A stretch of 64,000 nt of DNA from Paenibacillus nanensis (GCF_003583765.1 NZ_QXQA01000012.1:62001-126000), one strand, 5' to 3'; shown: positions 1-8,408, counted from the first letter of the stretch. Notes: a model not told the origin generated them from the sequence alone. Numbers and translations: made by a program.

Positions 1-443
1 ACGAAGTGCGGCTTAAGCACGCGTACTTCATTACGTGCCAAGAAGCGATCAAGAATGAGAACGGCGAAGTCGTGGAGCTGCGCTGCACGTACGATCCGAA
101 GACGAAAAGCGGCACCGGCTTTAACGAGCGCAAGGTGAAGGGCACGATTCATTGGGTGGAAGCGTCGCAAGCGATACCGGCGGACTTCCGGCTGTATGAG
201 CCGCTTATTTTGGATGAATCGAAGGAGGAGGGGCTTTCCTTCCTGGACCGCATTAATCCGAATTCGCTGCAGATCGAGCGCGGCTTCGTTGAACCGAATA
301 TGAAGGATGCCGCGGGCGGCGACAAGTTCCAATTCTTCCGCCACGGCTACTTCAATGTCGATCCGAAGGATTCTACGCCGGAGAAGCTGGCGTTCAACCG
401 TATCGTATCCTTGAAGAGCTCCTTCGACCCTTCGAAGGCGTAG
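1..443 (+). CDS. glnS: glutaminyl-tRNA synthetase, C-terminal part (5' end outside the window)
   Basis: This is the 3' end of a class I glutaminyl-tRNA synthetase, the enzyme that charges tRNA-Gln with glutamine in the cytoplasm. The reading frame is open at the window edge (first whole codon at base 3), and about 146 residues are visible. They match the C-terminal anticodon-binding beta-barrels of GlnRS: a segment reading [15 protein letters not shown] is followed by [14 protein letters not shown], the hallmark of bacterial GlnRS, and the end reads [25 protein letters not shown] in two adjoining pieces. No YqeY-like extension follows. The catalytic domain (HIGH, KMSKS) lies upstream and cannot be checked. 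B. subtilis and most Bacillales make Gln-tRNA by GatCAB transamidation instead, so a GlnRS here is worth noting. A strong hairpin follows the stop codon. Confidence 0.93.
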   Translation, partial: EVRLKHAYFITCQEAIKNENGEVVELRCTYDPKTKSGTGFNERKVKGTIHWVEASQAIPADFRLYEPLILDESKEEGLSFLDRINPNSLQIERGFVEPNMKDAAGGDKFQFFRHGYFNVDPKDSTPEKLAFNRIVSLKSSFDPSKA

Positions 444-462
444 GCGAGAAGGACGATACGGC

Positions 463-497
463 AGCAGCCCGTCAAGCATCCCGCTTGGCGGGCTGCT
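463..497 (+). terminator. stem-loop after glnS
   Basis: A 14-bp stem (463-476 paired with 484-497, one G-T pair) encloses a 7-nt loop just downstream of the glnS stop. There is no T-run after it (CTCGCATC follows), so it is either a weak or Rho-dependent end or an mRNA 3' stabiliser. It separates glnS from mobA. Confidence 0.5.
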
Positions 498-529
498 CTC
501 GCATCTCGGGAGCTAAGGGGGACGCCGGA

Positions 530-1240
530 GTGAGAAGGAAAGACGGACGCTGGCCGTTTCATAGCCTGATCCTTGCGGGAGGCCGAAGCAGCCGGATGGG
601 CACGGATAAGGCGATGCTGCCTATTGACGGCGAGCCGCTGCTGGCGCGGCTCGCCGGACAGCTGCTAGCGCTCAGTGAGTCCGTGACGATAGCGGCGGGC
701 TCCTCGGCGCGGGCGGCGGCGTACCGCGAAGCGCTGAACGGGCCGCTACCGCTGCTTAAGACTGGGGAAGTGCAGAAAGCAGACAGGCTAGACAGCAGCA
801 AAAGCCCGGGCTCGAGCATAGCTGAAGGCAGGGAAAGACTAAGCTTTGTGGAGGATATCTATCCGGGCGACGGTCCTCTTGCGGGCCTGCATGCCGGCTT
901 GTCCGCGCTGCCGGAAGGCTACGTTTTCGTAATTGCCTGCGACATGCCGGCGGTATCCGAGCCGCTGCTCGCGCGTCTTGCCGAGGAAGCGGGCAATAGC
1001 GCGGCGGATGTTGTGCATGTGAAGGGCCAGCCCTTTCATGCGCTCTATCACACTCGTATGGCGGCAAAGCTGAGAGAAGCGTTAGAAAGCAAAAGCTTTC
1101 GAGTGATGCAGCTGCTCCGCGGGCTGCATACCGCAGCTGTCGAGGGAGATGCGCAGGATTCGCTCGAAGGCCTCATGAATTTAAATACGCCGGAAGATTA
1201 TCGGGATTATATCAAGAGAATGCGGAGAGATGGAAGATGA
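530..1240 (+). CDS. mobA: molybdenum cofactor guanylyltransferase
   Basis: This is a MobA-like nucleotidyltransferase that joins GMP from GTP to molybdopterin, the last step in making the guanine dinucleotide form of the Mo cofactor. The N-terminal signature [16 protein letters not shown] (nucleotide-binding loop with conserved G, R, D and K) is clear. The mid-protein segment [12 protein letters not shown] and the DMP motif in [11 protein letters not shown] fit the family, as does the length of about 236 residues. I chose GTG 530 because AAGGGGG lies 8 nt upstream; an in-frame TTG at 485 would add 15 residues that resemble nothing. A stretch around residues 70-105 ([20 protein letters not shown]) looks like a lineage-specific insertion. 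The stop overlaps the next start (ATGA), which suggests coupled translation. No other Mo-cofactor gene is in the window. Confidence 0.85.
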   Translation: MRRKDGRWPFHSLILAGGRSSRMGTDKAMLPIDGEPLLARLAGQLLALSESVTIAAGSSARAAAYREALNGPLPLLKTGEVQKADRLDSSKSPGSSIAEGRERLSFVEDIYPGDGPLAGLHAGLSALPEGYVFVIACDMPAVSEPLLARLAEEAGNSAADVVHVKGQPFHALYHTRMAAKLREALESKSFRVMQLLRGLHTAAVEGDAQDSLEGLMNLNTPEDYRDYIKRMRRDGR

Positions 1241-1761
1241 GCTTGCCAACCTATCAGATTCAAGACGCGGAGCTATCCGACCTGGAGAGCATCGTAGCGA
1301 TATATAACTCTACCATTGCCAGCCGCATGGTTACCGCCGATTTGGAGCCGGCGACGGTGGAGAGCAAGCGGGCATGGTTCGACGCGCATTCGCCAGAGAA
1401 GCGGCCGATCTGGGTCGTGCGCATGGAGGACGGCGAGATTGGGGCTTGGCTGAGCTATCAATCGTTTTACGGTCGTCCGGCCTATCAAGCGACGGCGGAG
1501 ATCAGCATATACATAGCGGAGAAGTACAGGGCGCGCGGGCTCGGCTCGCTGCTGATCGAGAAGGCCTTGGCGGAATGCCCGCGTCTCGGATTAACAACGC
1601 TATTGGGCTTTGTGTTCGGCCATAATGAGCCAAGCCTAAGGCTGCTGCGCAAGTACGGCTTCAAGGAATACGGCTTCCTGCCGCGCGTGGCGGTGCTGGA
1701 CGGAGTGGAGCGCGACCTTGTGATCATGGGCCTCAGAGTTGGAGAAGAATCGCAGCAATAA
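1237..1761 (+). CDS. GNAT-family N-acetyltransferase (phosphinothricin acetyltransferase-like)
   Basis: This is a 174-residue GNAT acetyltransferase. It resembles the phosphinothricin/methionine-sulfoximine acetyltransferase (Pat/YwnH) branch: an N-terminal segment ending in [12 protein letters not shown], a [21 protein letters not shown] strand seen as two pieces, and an acetyl-CoA loop [15 protein letters not shown] (RxxGxG/A type). A second conserved stretch reads [16 protein letters not shown]. The natural substrate is not determinable from sequence; members acetylate small amine-containing molecules or amino-acid analogues. The start ATG overlaps the mobA stop by 4 bp. The gene is followed after 21 bp by the VanZ-like gene, so the four genes from mobA to hisC are probably one transcript. 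Confidence 0.82.
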   Translation: MSLPTYQIQDAELSDLESIVAIYNSTIASRMVTADLEPATVESKRAWFDAHSPEKRPIWVVRMEDGEIGAWLSYQSFYGRPAYQATAEISIYIAEKYRARGLGSLLIEKALAECPRLGLTTLLGFVFGHNEPSLRLLRKYGFKEYGFLPRVAVLDGVERDLVIMGLRVGEESQQ

Positions 1762-1782
1762 GGGAAAGAGGTGAGGAACGTA

Positions 1783-2238
1783 GTGCTTTTTCGGAAGGCT
1801 TACAGCAAAAATATCGGATTTAACGTGACGATCATGCTGCTTGCTCTACTGTACGCGAGCATTATGTTGAATCTCTTATTTTTGCGCGACCGTTACTTGA
1901 TGGACGGCTACGCCTACAATCTCGTTCCGTTCGACACGATTGAGCGTTACGTGGTGTACCGCGACCATTTCAACTTTGATACCTGGTTCAAAAATTTATT
2001 CGGCAACTTGGTCCTATTTATCCCGATCGGGATGTTCCTTCCGCTGCTCAATACGAGATACAAGCGCAGCCATATGCTTGTGGCCGCGTGTATTTGCTTG
2101 ATCGGCGCCGTTGAGCTTATGCAAATGCTGCTGAAGGTAGGCAGCTTCGATATTGACGATATTATATTGAATACGGCCGGAGCATGGATTGGATTGCTGC
2201 TGACCAGGCCCTTCATGAGGAGAGGAAGTCGAAAATGA
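1783..2238 (+). CDS. VanZ-like family membrane protein
   Basis: This is a small integral membrane protein of about 151 residues with the VanZ-like fold: a first membrane helix (ITIMLLALLYASIML region), a conserved N-L-V-P-F-D-T-I stretch, the family signature in WFKNLFGNLVLFIPIGMFLP, and two further helices, the last pair around AACICLIGAVELMQ and DIDDIILNTAGAWIGLLL. The DIDD-xxLNTxGxxxG motif is typical. VanZ itself gives low-level teicoplanin resistance, but most family members are of unknown function, and this one is far from the van-type cluster later in the window. GTG 1783 is preferred because AGGTGAGG lies 6 nt upstream; the GTG at 1771 falls inside that ribosome site. The stop overlaps the hisC start. 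Confidence 0.8.
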   Translation: MLFRKAYSKNIGFNVTIMLLALLYASIMLNLLFLRDRYLMDGYAYNLVPFDTIERYVVYRDHFNFDTWFKNLFGNLVLFIPIGMFLPLLNTRYKRSHMLVAACICLIGAVELMQMLLKVGSFDIDDIILNTAGAWIGLLLTRPFMRRGSRK

Positions 2239-3308
2239 GCAAGTTCTGGAGTCCGCTTGCCGGAGCTCTCGAGCCTTACGTGCCGGGAGAGCAGCCCAAG
2301 GATAAGACTTATATTAAGCTGAATACGAACGAAAATCCGTATCCGCCGTCGCCGAAGGCGCTGAAGGCGATAGCCGACGCGGCCGACGCCGATTTGCGCC
2401 TGTATCCCGATCCGACCTGCGATTTACTTGTGCGGGAGACGGCGCGCTATTACGGCTTGTCCCCGAAGCAGGTTTTTGTGGGAAATGGGTCGGACGAGGT
2501 GCTGGCGTTTGCTTTTGCGGCGTTTTTTGATCCGGCAAAGCCTGTTCTGTTCCCCGATATTACCTATAGCTTCTACAAGGTGTACGCCAAATTTTACGGA
2601 TTGACGCCGAAGCTGATTCCGCTGGATGACGATTTCAACATTCCGCTCGGGTCCTTCACGGATGGCGGGGAGCACGGCGGCATCATTATGCCGAATCCGA
2701 ACGCGCCGACGGCCAAGCTGATGCCGCTTCGCGATATCGTGACGCTGCTGGAAAGCAATCCGGACCGCGTTGTAATCATTGACGAAGCGTATATCGATTT
2801 CGGCGGGGAATCCGCAGTGAAGCTGGTTCCGCAATATCCGAACCTGCTCGTCGTTCAGACGCTGTCCAAGTCGAGATCGCTGGCAGGTCTGCGCGTCGGC
2901 TTCGCGTTCGGCTCCGAGGAGCTGATCGAAGGACTCGACCGGATCAAAAATTCCTTCAACTCCTACACGCTGGACAGGCTGGCTCTTCATGGAGCCGTCG
3001 CGGCGCTGCAGGACGAAGCCTACTTCCGCGAGACGACGGACAAGGTAATCCGCACGAGGGAGCGCGTCTCGCGTCAAGTTGTCGAGCTGGGCTTTAAGGC
3101 GACCGATTCCAGGGCAAACTTCCTGTTCATTTCGCATCCTGACATCGCGGCGAAGGAGCTGTTCCTCCGGCTGCGGGAGAAAGGCGTGCTCGTTCGCTAT
3201 TTCGCGTCGCCGCGCATCGACAATTATTTGCGCGTAAGCATCGGCACCGACGAGGAGATGAACGCGTTCCTGACCGCACTCGAGGCGTGCGTGAAGGAGC
3301 TGCGGTAA
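2235..3308 (+). CDS. hisC: histidinol-phosphate aminotransferase
   Basis: This is a class II PLP aminotransferase that converts imidazole-acetol phosphate and glutamate to histidinol phosphate and 2-oxoglutarate; in Bacilli HisC-type enzymes often serve aromatic amino acids too. Typical features are the N-terminal KLNTNENPYPPSP, the FVGNGSDEVLAFAF segment, the MPNPNAPTAK substrate loop (first residue Pro-Asn), DEAYIDF, the PLP-lysine motif LSKSRSLAGLRVGF and the final NYLRVSIGTDEEM. It is 357 residues long, the usual length. ATG 2235 is preceded by AGGAGAGG and overlaps the stop of the VanZ-like gene (ATGA). It stands apart from any his operon and from an aro/tyr cluster. A strong terminator follows. 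Confidence 0.9.
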   Translation: MSKFWSPLAGALEPYVPGEQPKDKTYIKLNTNENPYPPSPKALKAIADAADADLRLYPDPTCDLLVRETARYYGLSPKQVFVGNGSDEVLAFAFAAFFDPAKPVLFPDITYSFYKVYAKFYGLTPKLIPLDDDFNIPLGSFTDGGEHGGIIMPNPNAPTAKLMPLRDIVTLLESNPDRVVIIDEAYIDFGGESAVKLVPQYPNLLVVQTLSKSRSLAGLRVGFAFGSEELIEGLDRIKNSFNSYTLDRLALHGAVAALQDEAYFRETTDKVIRTRERVSRQVVELGFKATDSRANFLFISHPDIAAKELFLRLREKGVLVRYFASPRIDNYLRVSIGTDEEMNAFLTALEACVKELR

Positions 3309-3319
3309 CCGCCTGCCGC

Positions 3320-3369
3320 AAAAAAAGATGCCGCGCTGCCCGATGATGGGCGGCGCGGCATCTTTTTTC
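3320..3369 (+). terminator. rho-independent terminator after hisC
   Basis: A long GC-rich stem (AAAGATGCCGCGC... pairing with ...GCGCGGCATCTTT) closes around a short loop and ends in a T-run at 3362-3368. The A-run on its 5' side makes it potentially bidirectional. Confidence 0.9.
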
Positions 3370-3827
3370 AGTTTAGCTTGATTGCGGCGGTATCGGCCGT
3401 TGCAATGGCTGATGAACAGCGTTCGCGTTCGTTACCGCCCTATAATGGCCCATGATCCATCGTATTCTGAAGCCGAAATTAGAAAGGCCCCGCGCAAGTC
3501 CGTTATTCGGACCAACGCGGCGCCCTGTCAGCCGTTACAGCCGATTAAACCAATCGACCTTAATTTCCAGAACTTCATAGCGCCAAAAGGGCGCTTATTT
3601 TCTCCCAACATACCGATAAAACGAAAAATAAGGACAAAAGTGCACGTAAATCGTTGCTGTCAGCTCCAAACCATCAAGAAGCGTCGGAATAAGTGTATAA
3701 ATGGCGCTATTTCTAGGCCTGAAAGCGAAACGGTAAAAATAATGCAGATTTGTCCTTATTCCGCCAATGGCAAGGCAGCTGCTCTGTTGCTACTCTAACG
3801 AACAGCTGCCAGTTATTACGCAAACCT
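3370..3827. repeat. gene-free stretch with an inverted repeat pair
   Basis: I see no convincing gene in these roughly 460 bases. Two near-identical 18-nt arms lie in opposite orientation: AATAAGGACAAAAGTGCA at 3627-3644, and the reverse complement of AATAAGGACAAATCTGCA at 3743-3760 (16 of 18 identical), about 98 bp apart. A third, weaker GGAATAAG copy lies near 3685. The arrangement resembles an extragenic palindrome or a small non-autonomous element. An ORF across 3382-3798 exists but has no ribosome site and no recognisable protein. Confidence 0.5.
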
Positions 3828-6800
3828 TCACTCGTACACCACGCCCGCATAATATTCCACAACGTCGCGGATGATCATAAAGAACTCGCCGTTTGTAATG
3901 GCGGCTTTATCCGTAATGGCGTCAACCGTCTCTTGGGCGAGCCAGCCGCGTTTCAGAAATTCGTCGACGGTAAGCGCCGGCGCCTCCTCGTTGCTGATGC
4001 CGTTGGCGATCGTCTTCACGGCTTGTTCAAGCGATAGCGGCTGTTCTGCCGGCGCATCGACGCCGGCGATCGCAGCGGACGGATCGCCATGGAAGAAGTC
4101 GGGATGCTGCTTCGCCACGCGGTTCATGCTATAGACGACGCGCTGCATGTTCGATTTGCCGTCGAGGTCGAACGACAGGTTATCGTAATTGCCGCTTGTG
4201 ATCAGCATGCTTGCTGCGGCGACCAAGCCTTTGTACGCTTTGTGGTTCATATAATACGGCGTTTCGAACGGGTTCATCGTCAGATCCATGCCTTGATCGG
4301 TAAGCCGGGCGCGCAGCTCGGCGATGAGCTCCTTAGACTGCGACAGCTCCCGGAACGTCAACCCGTTCTCGGCTGCCAGCTTAGCGGCCGCGCCTGCGGC
4401 TTCGGCAGTCGCCATGCCGAGCGGGATGACCCTCGCGCTGCCATGCGGCAGCGAGTCGAAGCTGGCCGCGCGTCCGACGACTAGCAAGCCGTCGACCTTC
4501 TGCGGAACCAGCGCGCGGAACGGCACGCCGTACTGCTCCGGCGAATACAGCACAAAGCCGGTGTCGGTATGGCTGGCCGCCTGGATGTCGACATCGTACG
4601 AGCCGTAAGCGATGGCGTCCCAGTGATCGCGGTTCGCGATGAGGTCGGCCATCGTCAGCCGGTATTCGCCTTGAATATGCCGGGACTCCCGCACATACAA
4701 CTCGTCGAACGTATAGGCAAGCTCCAAATCCTTGAATTCATCGTACGTTTGCTTCAAATAATCGACGATCCGCGGCGCTTCGGCCCGCCCGATCTCCAGC
4801 GCTTCTTCCAGGCTTTCCGGATTAAGCGGATCGATTTGGAAAATATGCATCGCGTTAATGAGAATCGTATCGTCATTTTGCCGGCCGACATTGAGTCCCC
4901 GGATCTTCACGCGCTCCGGGTTGCTCGACACGTAGTCTTTGGCTTCTTTGAAGCCCCAAGCGCTCATCGCGTCGATGTCGGTTTCGGGGATATCATCGAA
5001 GGAATCCCAGATTTCCTGCGTGACGCCCTTCATGGCGAAGACGAGCGTAACGGCCATTTGCGCTTCCGGGTCGCCGATGTCCGCTCTCCCAAGCGTGAAC
5101 GGAGCGCCTGCCGCAGCGGCAATATCGCCGTCCTGCGTCGCGTCGATAACCGAAGGAGCCGCTACATCCAAGCTTGTCCCGTCTTCCTTCACGATGCGCA
5201 TGCCTTTTACCGTCACATTGCCGTCAGCGGCAGTCTCCACGATCGGCTCCATCGACTGCGTCTTCATCAGCAGATCGATGTTATCCTCCGCTTTCACCAT
5301 GCTGTAGAACACGTTCGCGGCCGTATTCACGTCGAAGGAAGTGCCTTCGATCTGGTCATACCACTCCTGGAAAATACCTTTGTTCAAGAAATTATGCTTG
5401 CCGGGAATGACGGACTCCTTCGGCGAGTAATTCAAGTCGAGCGTATTGAGTCCTCCGACGGTCATTAGGCCGCCGAGAATATCCCGATTTTTGCCGTCGA
5501 CGAGCAGGACGCTAAGTCCGTTGCGCGCGGCGGATATCGCTGCCGCGATGCCTTCGGGATCCGTGCCCGCAACGATAACGTCGTAGCTTTCGCGAAGCTC
5601 CTGAGCCGATTCCACAGCGGCCAGCTCTTGGCGTTGATTGTGATTCACGGTGTCGTTCCCCCGCAGCCATACGTAACCGGCTGCCGACGCGGCAACGCCG
5701 ATCAGTACGACGGCCACGCTGGCGACAACGACTTTTTTCTTTGCGGAAGTACGGGGTTTATGGTCATGACGCTGAAGTCCCTGCCGCGGCACGTTGCCGA
5801 ACAGCATCCATCCCAATGGCACATAGCGGGAGACCAGCGCGACAACGATCCATGAGCCGGCAAGCATCACAGCCCAAAGCCCGAAATACCGAAGATGCGT
5901 AAGCAAAGCAGAGCCGAAGGTCGGCATATACCGCTCGTACAGCAGCAGGAATAGCACATGAATCAAATAAATGCCGAACGACAGCTGGCCGATCCGATAT
6001 AAAATTTTCGAAATAAATCCTGGCAGATGGCGGTAAATAAAAAACGACAGGCCCAGTATCGCAAACGCGGATAAGTAGGAATGGAAATTCCACAAAAATT
6101 CATACAGCAGTCCGTGATAAGAGGCATTGAACTTATACTGCCGGTAATAGACCATCACATGCGCCATGGCGAGCGCAAGCCATGCGCCTAATAAGAGCAC
6201 CCAGAAGATGACGCGGGAGACCGACGCATGTTCCTTCGTCATGGCGAGCCACGTCTTCAGCTTAGGGAAGTAGATGCCCAGAAACGCGCCTGTGAAAAAG
6301 AACGAGAAATACGCAGGCGCCCAGCTTGCCTTGTCCGCAAGCTGCCAGTCGTAAAAGTTGAACAGCACGAACACCCATTGGGCGATAAAGCCGAACGGAA
6401 TGAAACCGTAAGCCAGTCGAGGCCAGCGCTTCGCCGCCCACAGTACGGCCGGGAAGAGCAAATAAAACTGGATGCTGATAAAAATAAAGTAAAGATGAAA
6501 AGAGACTTTACCCCGTATGAGGTTGTTCAAAAACTCCCCCATCGCATCGAGCGTAAATGGAAGATGGTACGTAAGATTCGTGTAAACGAAATAAATAACG
6601 GAAAATAAAAGATAAGGCAAAATAATATAAAGCAAACGCCGCTTGTAGAAGCCGGCAACGAGCTTCCCGTCGAGCGGCCTGTTGTAATAGCTGTAAAATA
6701 GCACAAAGCTGCTAAGCAATATGAAGGTTGGCGTTCCAAACCGCATGAACGTATTGGCGAGATGGTAAAAGAAGTAGTACGCCGAATCTTTCATATTCAA

Positions 6801-6905
6801 AAGCGCGTTGGAGCTTGCATGAACGGACAGCACCCCTAAAATCGCGATGGCGCGGACAAGCTGAAGCTCGGGTATATGTTCTTTCTTCGTATTCGGTTGT
6901 GACAT
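3828..6905 (-). CDS. acyltransferase-3 membrane domain fused to an FAD-dependent oxidoreductase
   Basis: This is a 1025-residue two-part protein. Residues about 10-370 are an acyltransferase family 3 (OafA/NolL-type) membrane domain: ELQLVRAIAILGVLSVHA, the FGTPTFILLSSFVLFYSY segment and roughly ten hydrophobic helices. A cytoplasmic KKK stretch leads into one further helix at about 390-413. From about 440 to the end lies an FAD-dependent oxidoreductase: dinucleotide motif VIVAGTDPEGIAAAISAAR, the LGGLMTVGGLNTLDL flavin segment, DATQDGDIAAAAG, and a C-terminal VVGRAASFDSLPHGSARVIP segment. Both parts are usually separate proteins. The extra helix would put the oxidoreductase on the far side of the membrane if the acyltransferase has ten helices, but that is inference. 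ATG 6905 with AAGGGAGG just upstream is preferred to a GTG at 6962. Neither the acyl acceptor nor the redox substrate is known. Confidence 0.85.
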   Translation of the reverse strand: MSQPNTKKEHIPELQLVRAIAILGVLSVHASSNALLNMKDSAYYFFYHLANTFMRFGTPTFILLSSFVLFYSYYNRPLDGKLVAGFYKRRLLYIILPYLLFSVIYFVYTNLTYHLPFTLDAMGEFLNNLIRGKVSFHLYFIFISIQFYLLFPAVLWAAKRWPRLAYGFIPFGFIAQWVFVLFNFYDWQLADKASWAPAYFSFFFTGAFLGIYFPKLKTWLAMTKEHASVSRVIFWVLLLGAWLALAMAHVMVYYRQYKFNASYHGLLYEFLWNFHSYLSAFAILGLSFFIYRHLPGFISKILYRIGQLSFGIYLIHVLFLLLYERYMPTFGSALLTHLRYFGLWAVMLAGSWIVVALVSRYVPLGWMLFGNVPRQGLQRHDHKPRTSAKKKVVVASVAVVLIGVAASAAGYVWLRGNDTVNHNQRQELAAVESAQELRESYDVIVAGTDPEGIAAAISAARNGLSVLLVDGKNRDILGGLMTVGGLNTLDLNYSPKESVIPGKHNFLNKGIFQEWYDQIEGTSFDVNTAANVFYSMVKAEDNIDLLMKTQSMEPIVETAADGNVTVKGMRIVKEDGTSLDVAAPSVIDATQDGDIAAAAGAPFTLGRADIGDPEAQMAVTLVFAMKGVTQEIWDSFDDIPETDIDAMSAWGFKEAKDYVSSNPERVKIRGLNVGRQNDDTILINAMHIFQIDPLNPESLEEALEIGRAEAPRIVDYLKQTYDEFKDLELAYTFDELYVRESRHIQGEYRLTMADLIANRDHWDAIAYGSYDVDIQAASHTDTGFVLYSPEQYGVPFRALVPQKVDGLLVVGRAASFDSLPHGSARVIPLGMATAEAAGAAAKLAAENGLTFRELSQSKELIAELRARLTDQGMDLTMNPFETPYYMNHKAYKGLVAAASMLITSGNYDNLSFDLDGKSNMQRVVYSMNRVAKQHPDFFHGDPSAAIAGVDAPAEQPLSLEQAVKTIANGISNEEAPALTVDEFLKRGWLAQETVDAITDKAAITNGEFFMIIRDVVEYYAGVVYE

Positions 6906-7054
6906 AATCCTCCCTTTCCTCTTGCGCGGGTATTTCGGTATAAATCTTTTAAATGGTATCACCCTAGCATTCCGAAATGCAAGAATACGAGGGTGATATA
7001 AATATGACGGTATTGGAAGATTAGAAGTTGCGCTGCCAAACTTTAACGATTTGT

Positions 7055-7096
7055 AAAAAAAGCGGCGGCAGCCATTTCTGGCCGCCGCCGCTTTGT
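7055..7096 (-). terminator. terminator for the 7102-7311 small gene
   Basis: Read on the minus strand, AAAGCGGCGGC pairs with GCCGCCGCTTT around a short loop and ends in a run of seven T. It lies directly after the stop of the small minus-strand gene. Confidence 0.85.
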
Positions 7097-7101
7097 AGTC
7101 G

Positions 7102-7311
7102 TTATCTTTCTTGATCGAAGGAGGCCATCAGCTCCGCCGCTCGCGCGGTGTCGTTCTTCCGCACGTGAACACGTTTCACGTCATTGCCTTCGAGCGTAAC
7201 TTTGGACTTCAATCCATGGCTTTTGAACCAAGCGTCCAGACGATCGATATCATCCGCTCTTGCGCCGCTTTCGGTTCGAACGGCCACCCAGCGATTTCCA
7301 AACAAACCCAT
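7102..7311 (-). CDS. small conserved-looking protein of unknown function
   Basis: This is a 69-residue soluble protein beginning MGLFGNRWVAVRTESGARADD. Its pattern (beta strand, helix DRLDAWFKSHGLKSK, strand VTLEGNDVKRVHVRK, helix ARAAELMASF) suggests a small ferredoxin-like alpha/beta fold, perhaps a signal-transducing or ligand-binding domain; that is inference. I cannot name a family. ATG 7311 has a perfect AGGAGG 8 nt upstream, and the GTG at 7320 lies within that site. The gene has its own terminator and is likely monocistronic. Confidence 0.65.
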   Translation of the reverse strand: MGLFGNRWVAVRTESGARADDIDRLDAWFKSHGLKSKVTLEGNDVKRVHVRKNDTARAAELMASFDQER

Positions 7312-7492
7312 CGCATTCACCTCCTCGAGGCTCTTTGAAGACTCATGTTTGGAGACTCATTTCATGTATATTCGCGAAGGGGATGGAAACATGACGGCGC
7401 TCCGGAATAATGAGAAAAAGCTCATGGTCCAAATTTTCGAATAAGCGCGGCCTTCCTTTCCCACAATAAGATGTGCGCGGGTGGAAGCACTC

Positions 7493-7527
7493 TTGACAAC
7501 AACAACTGTAACTGATATTATTACAGT
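7493..7527 (+). promoter_or_regulatory. promoter of the Rrf2 gene with overlapping operator dyad
   Basis: A near-perfect sigma-A promoter is visible: TTGACA at 7493-7498, 17 nt, TATTAT at 7516-7521. A dyad ACTGTAA (7505-7511) / TTACAGT (7521-7527) with a 9-nt centre straddles the -10 box. Rrf2-family regulators bind such AT-rich dyads, so this is the likely site of autorepression by the gene starting at 7552. Confidence 0.75.
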
Positions 7528-7551
7528 ATTAAGCAGGGAGGCCCGCCGACA

Positions 7552-7968
7552 GTGAATAGTGAATTTACAATCGCCGTACACAGTCTCGTCTATTTAGCAT
7601 ATTTGCCGGACAATATGGCAAGCAGCGACATGATCGCCGAGAATGTGGGCACGCATTCCGCGCGCATCCGCAAAGTGATGAGCGGCCTGCGCAAAGGCGG
7701 CTTTGTCGATACCCGCGAAGGATCCGGCGGCGGATACCGCCTGACAATCGATCCGGATTCCGTTACGCTGGCCGACATTTACCGCGTAATGGCGCAGGGC
7801 TCGCTTATCCCCAGCTGGTGTTCCGGCAATCCGGAGATGAATTGCGTCGTAGGCTCCAACATGAAGCAAGTGATGCATGGCATCTTCTGCCGGGCGGAGC
7901 AGCAGCTAGAGGAGCATTTCAGCGGCATTACGATCGGAGACGTGCTAAAGCAGATTCGCGCTTGCTAG
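7552..7968 (+). CDS. Rrf2-family transcriptional regulator
   Basis: This is a 138-residue winged-helix DNA-binding protein of the Rrf2 family. The start NSEFTIAVHSLVYLAYLPDN is the typical helix 1, the recognition region is IAENVGTHSARIRKVMSGLRKGG and the wing is EGSGGGYRL, each a family hallmark. Three cysteines in the dimer-helix region (C90, C98, C113) could be a thiol switch or iron-sulfur ligands as in IscR/NsrR, though B. subtilis YwnA-like members lack clusters. The GTG start has AGGGAGG 10 nt upstream. The gene sits behind a strong promoter with an overlapping dyad and is followed by thioredoxin, which points to a redox or thiol-stress role. The signal itself is unknown. Confidence 0.88.
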   Translation: MNSEFTIAVHSLVYLAYLPDNMASSDMIAENVGTHSARIRKVMSGLRKGGFVDTREGSGGGYRLTIDPDSVTLADIYRVMAQGSLIPSWCSGNPEMNCVVGSNMKQVMHGIFCRAEQQLEEHFSGITIGDVLKQIRAC

Positions 7969-8033
7969 AAGTTGGGCTAGGGTGAGACGGGACTTCCCTT
8001 AATCATACATTTGGATAGAGAGGATGATTGAAA

Positions 8034-8345
8034 ATGGCAGTAGTTATGACCAAAGAGAATTTCAATCAACAAGTAGAAAGCGGCGTTACCTTGGTTGACT
8101 TCTGGGCGCCATGGTGCGGACCTTGCAAAATGCAGCTTCCAATCGTAGAGGAGCTTTCCACGGAGCTGGAGGGCACGGCGACGATCGGCAAAATCAACGT
8201 TGACGAGGAGCCGGAGCTCGCATCCCAATTCGGCGTTATGAGCATTCCGACTCTGATTCTGTTCAAGGACGGCCAGCCTGTCGACAAGATGGTCGGCCTG
8301 CAAAGCAAGGACGCTCTGAAAGCGAAAATTTCGAACCAACTGTAA
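8034..8345 (+). CDS. thioredoxin
   Basis: This is a 103-residue thioredoxin, a small cytoplasmic dithiol reductase that keeps protein thiols reduced using thioredoxin reductase. The active site reads FWAPWCGPCKMQ, with both catalytic cysteines, and the cis-proline loop is MSIPTLILFKDG. The length is standard. ATG 8034 is preceded by AGAGG at a 10-nt gap; the TTG at 8028 is less likely. Because it lies 65 bp after the Rrf2 gene on the same strand, the two may be cotranscribed. It may be a second thioredoxin beside a housekeeping trxA elsewhere, so I leave the symbol blank. Confidence 0.92.
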   Translation: MAVVMTKENFNQQVESGVTLVDFWAPWCGPCKMQLPIVEELSTELEGTATIGKINVDEEPELASQFGVMSIPTLILFKDGQPVDKMVGLQSKDALKAKISNQL

Positions 8346-8363
8346 TCCAGCATGCTCAAAATG

Positions 8364-8408
8364 AACGTCACGCGAGGCAGCCATGCCAGCGTGGCGTTTT
8401 TTTTGTTT
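8364..8408 (+). terminator. terminator after the thioredoxin gene
   Basis: AACGTCACGC pairs with GCGTGGCGTT (one G-T pair) around a 15-nt loop, followed by an eight-T run at 8397-8404. Confidence 0.88.

Noticed and set aside
1783..2238. VanZ-like gene as part of the van-type cluster
   Set aside because: It lies 34 kb away in an operon with mobA and hisC, and VanZ-like proteins are widespread with other roles.
3382..3798. 138-codon plus-strand ORF after hisC
   Set aside because: No ribosome site, low-complexity basic translation unlike a folded protein, and it spans the inverted repeats.
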